Origin: Ignavibacteriales bacterium
GTDB lineage: Bacteria > Bacteroidota > Ignavibacteria > Ignavibacteriales > Melioribacteraceae
Length of the DNA stretch: 8,236 nucleotides
Direction: 5' to 3'
Assembly: GCA_007280825.1 (NCBI GenBank)
Contig: QYQI01000150.1
Span: forward strand, 1-8,236
The translations under genes were made by a program, and so were the position numbers. Of this stretch, positions 7,889-8,236 are shown in pieces. Numbering within the stretch: position 1 is the first letter of the stretch; every line of letters begins with the position of its first letter. The notes beneath the pieces are model-generated. The model was given only the letters and a program-made list of their open reading frames with translations. It was not told the origin of the DNA and did no database searches.

Positions 7889-7893
7889 AACTA

Positions 7894-7898
7894 CCCCC
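7894..7898 (-). promoter_or_regulatory. G5 tract, probable ribosome-binding site of the 1235-aa gene
   Basis: On the minus strand the leader reads TACGGGGGTAGTTATG. GGGGG ends five bases before the ATG at 7888 and can pair with an anti-Shine-Dalgarno CCUCC using one G-U wobble. It supports this start together with the signal peptide. Confidence 0.5.
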
Positions 7899-7905
7899 GT
7901 AAAAA

Positions 7906-7920
7906 TCTAAATATTTTAGA
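7906..7920. repeat. Small palindrome TCTAAA-TAT-TTTAGA upstream of the large gene
   Basis: Two perfect six-base arms flank three bases, 18 bases upstream of the start codon. On the minus strand the right arm is followed by TTTTT, so it faintly resembles a terminator, but with almost no GC it would be very weak. It could be a regulatory palindrome in the 58-base gap between the two genes, or chance in AT-rich DNA. No convincing promoter was recognised in this gap. Confidence 0.3.
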
Positions 7921-7946
7921 ATACATTTATCTTCATACTTATCTTT

Positions 7947-8201
7947 TCAAATGTTCAGAAAAACTATTTTATCAAAATCATTTTCTTTCTGGAAAGTAAA
8001 AGAGACATGTAATAAAAATTCAAATGCAGAAAACACGGATGGATCGTTGTATAAATTGCTGAATTTCCCTTGAACATTTCGAAGAGTATTTTGCGCTATC
8101 GCTGAGATTTCGGAGGCTCCAAGCGAAAATGGAACTAATTCATCAATGATCAAACGCCATGCTTTAGATTTAGGTAATGTCCAGAGTCTTTTATGCCCCA
8201 T
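7947..8201 (-). CDS. Small hypothetical protein, 84 aa, possibly a 5' remnant of a longer gene
   Basis: I do not recognise a named family. The product begins MGHKRLWTLPKSKAWRLIID, then a probable helical region (GASEISAIAQNTLRNVQGKF, 28-47) and a hydrophobic helix-like stretch (DPSVFSAFEFLLHVSFTF, 53-70), and ends in KENDFDKIVFLNI. There is no signal peptide or transmembrane segment, so it should be cytoplasmic, unlike every other gene here. A GGGGG four bases before the ATG supports the start. Residues 1-70 have the composition of a real folded protein. The last dozen or so residues look less constrained and stop 58 bases before the next start. My impression, not a search result, is that the N-terminal pattern belongs to longer proteins, which would make this a truncated copy. 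It may also be a genuine short gene. Confidence 0.5.
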   Translation of the reverse strand: MGHKRLWTLPKSKAWRLIIDELVPFSLGASEISAIAQNTLRNVQGKFSNLYNDPSVFSAFEFLLHVSFTFQKENDFDKIVFLNI

Positions 8202-8236
8202 TTATCCCCCAAAACAAAAATCAATTTAATGTATAC
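8202..8236 (-). promoter_or_regulatory. Leader of the small gene with a G5 ribosome-binding site
   Basis: The minus strand ends TTTTGGGGGATAAATG: a GGGGG tract (8210-8206) lies four bases before the ATG at 8201 and probably acts as the Shine-Dalgarno site. The remaining bases to the window edge are AT-rich, and no promoter can be called with so little upstream sequence. Confidence 0.4.

Noticed and set aside
1..8236. A novel defence or mobile system
   Set aside because: No nuclease, helicase, toxin-antitoxin pair, reverse transcriptase, transposase, integrase or terminal inverted repeats are visible. The only unexplained gene is the small one at the right end, reported separately without an assigned function.

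Overview
The window looks like a chromosomal stretch from an AT-rich member of the Bacteroidota/FCB group, most likely Ignavibacteriota (Ignavibacterium/Melioribacter-like). The main clue is the C-terminal signature QNYPNPFNPTTKIRYGLP, a type IX secretion (T9SS) sorting domain in the form common in Ignavibacteria. It is complete in one protein, and its first residues (YQNYP) are visible where another runs off the left edge. Every supported gene is on the minus strand. The taxonomic call is an inference from protein style, not from a marker gene.

In the direction of transcription (right to left), the layout is as follows. (i) 8201-7947 is a small 84-residue gene of unknown function that may be the 5' remnant of a longer one. 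(ii) 7888-4181 is a 1235-residue secreted modular protein. Its order is signal peptide, N-terminal jelly-roll-like domain, second beta-rich domain, four tandem modules of about 130 residues, two InlB-type repeats, a BACON-like Ig domain and a T9SS sorting domain. (iii) An intergenic region at 4072-4180 holds a convincing intrinsic terminator for the large gene and an 8-bp perfect inverted repeat. (iv) 4071-1117 is a 984-residue exported Asp-box (BNR/sortilin-like) beta-propeller protein. (v) 1116-<1 is a secreted FN3 plus GH16-like protein whose ATG directly follows the previous gene's stop codon; it is cut by the window edge within its sorting domain.

Genes (iv) and (v) almost certainly form one translationally coupled transcription unit. 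It would yield an exported propeller without a sorting domain and a T9SS cargo with a laminarinase/glucanase-type fold that keeps the EIDIE catalytic motif. This fits extracellular polysaccharide or glycoconjugate handling, but no substrate can be read from the sequence. Gene (ii) is separated by a terminator and looks like an independent surface adhesin or matrix protein. No RNA genes, CRISPR arrays, insertion sequences, tRNA genes or recognisable defence genes were found. The window is mostly ordinary envelope and secreted-protein territory; the least explained item is the small gene at the right end.
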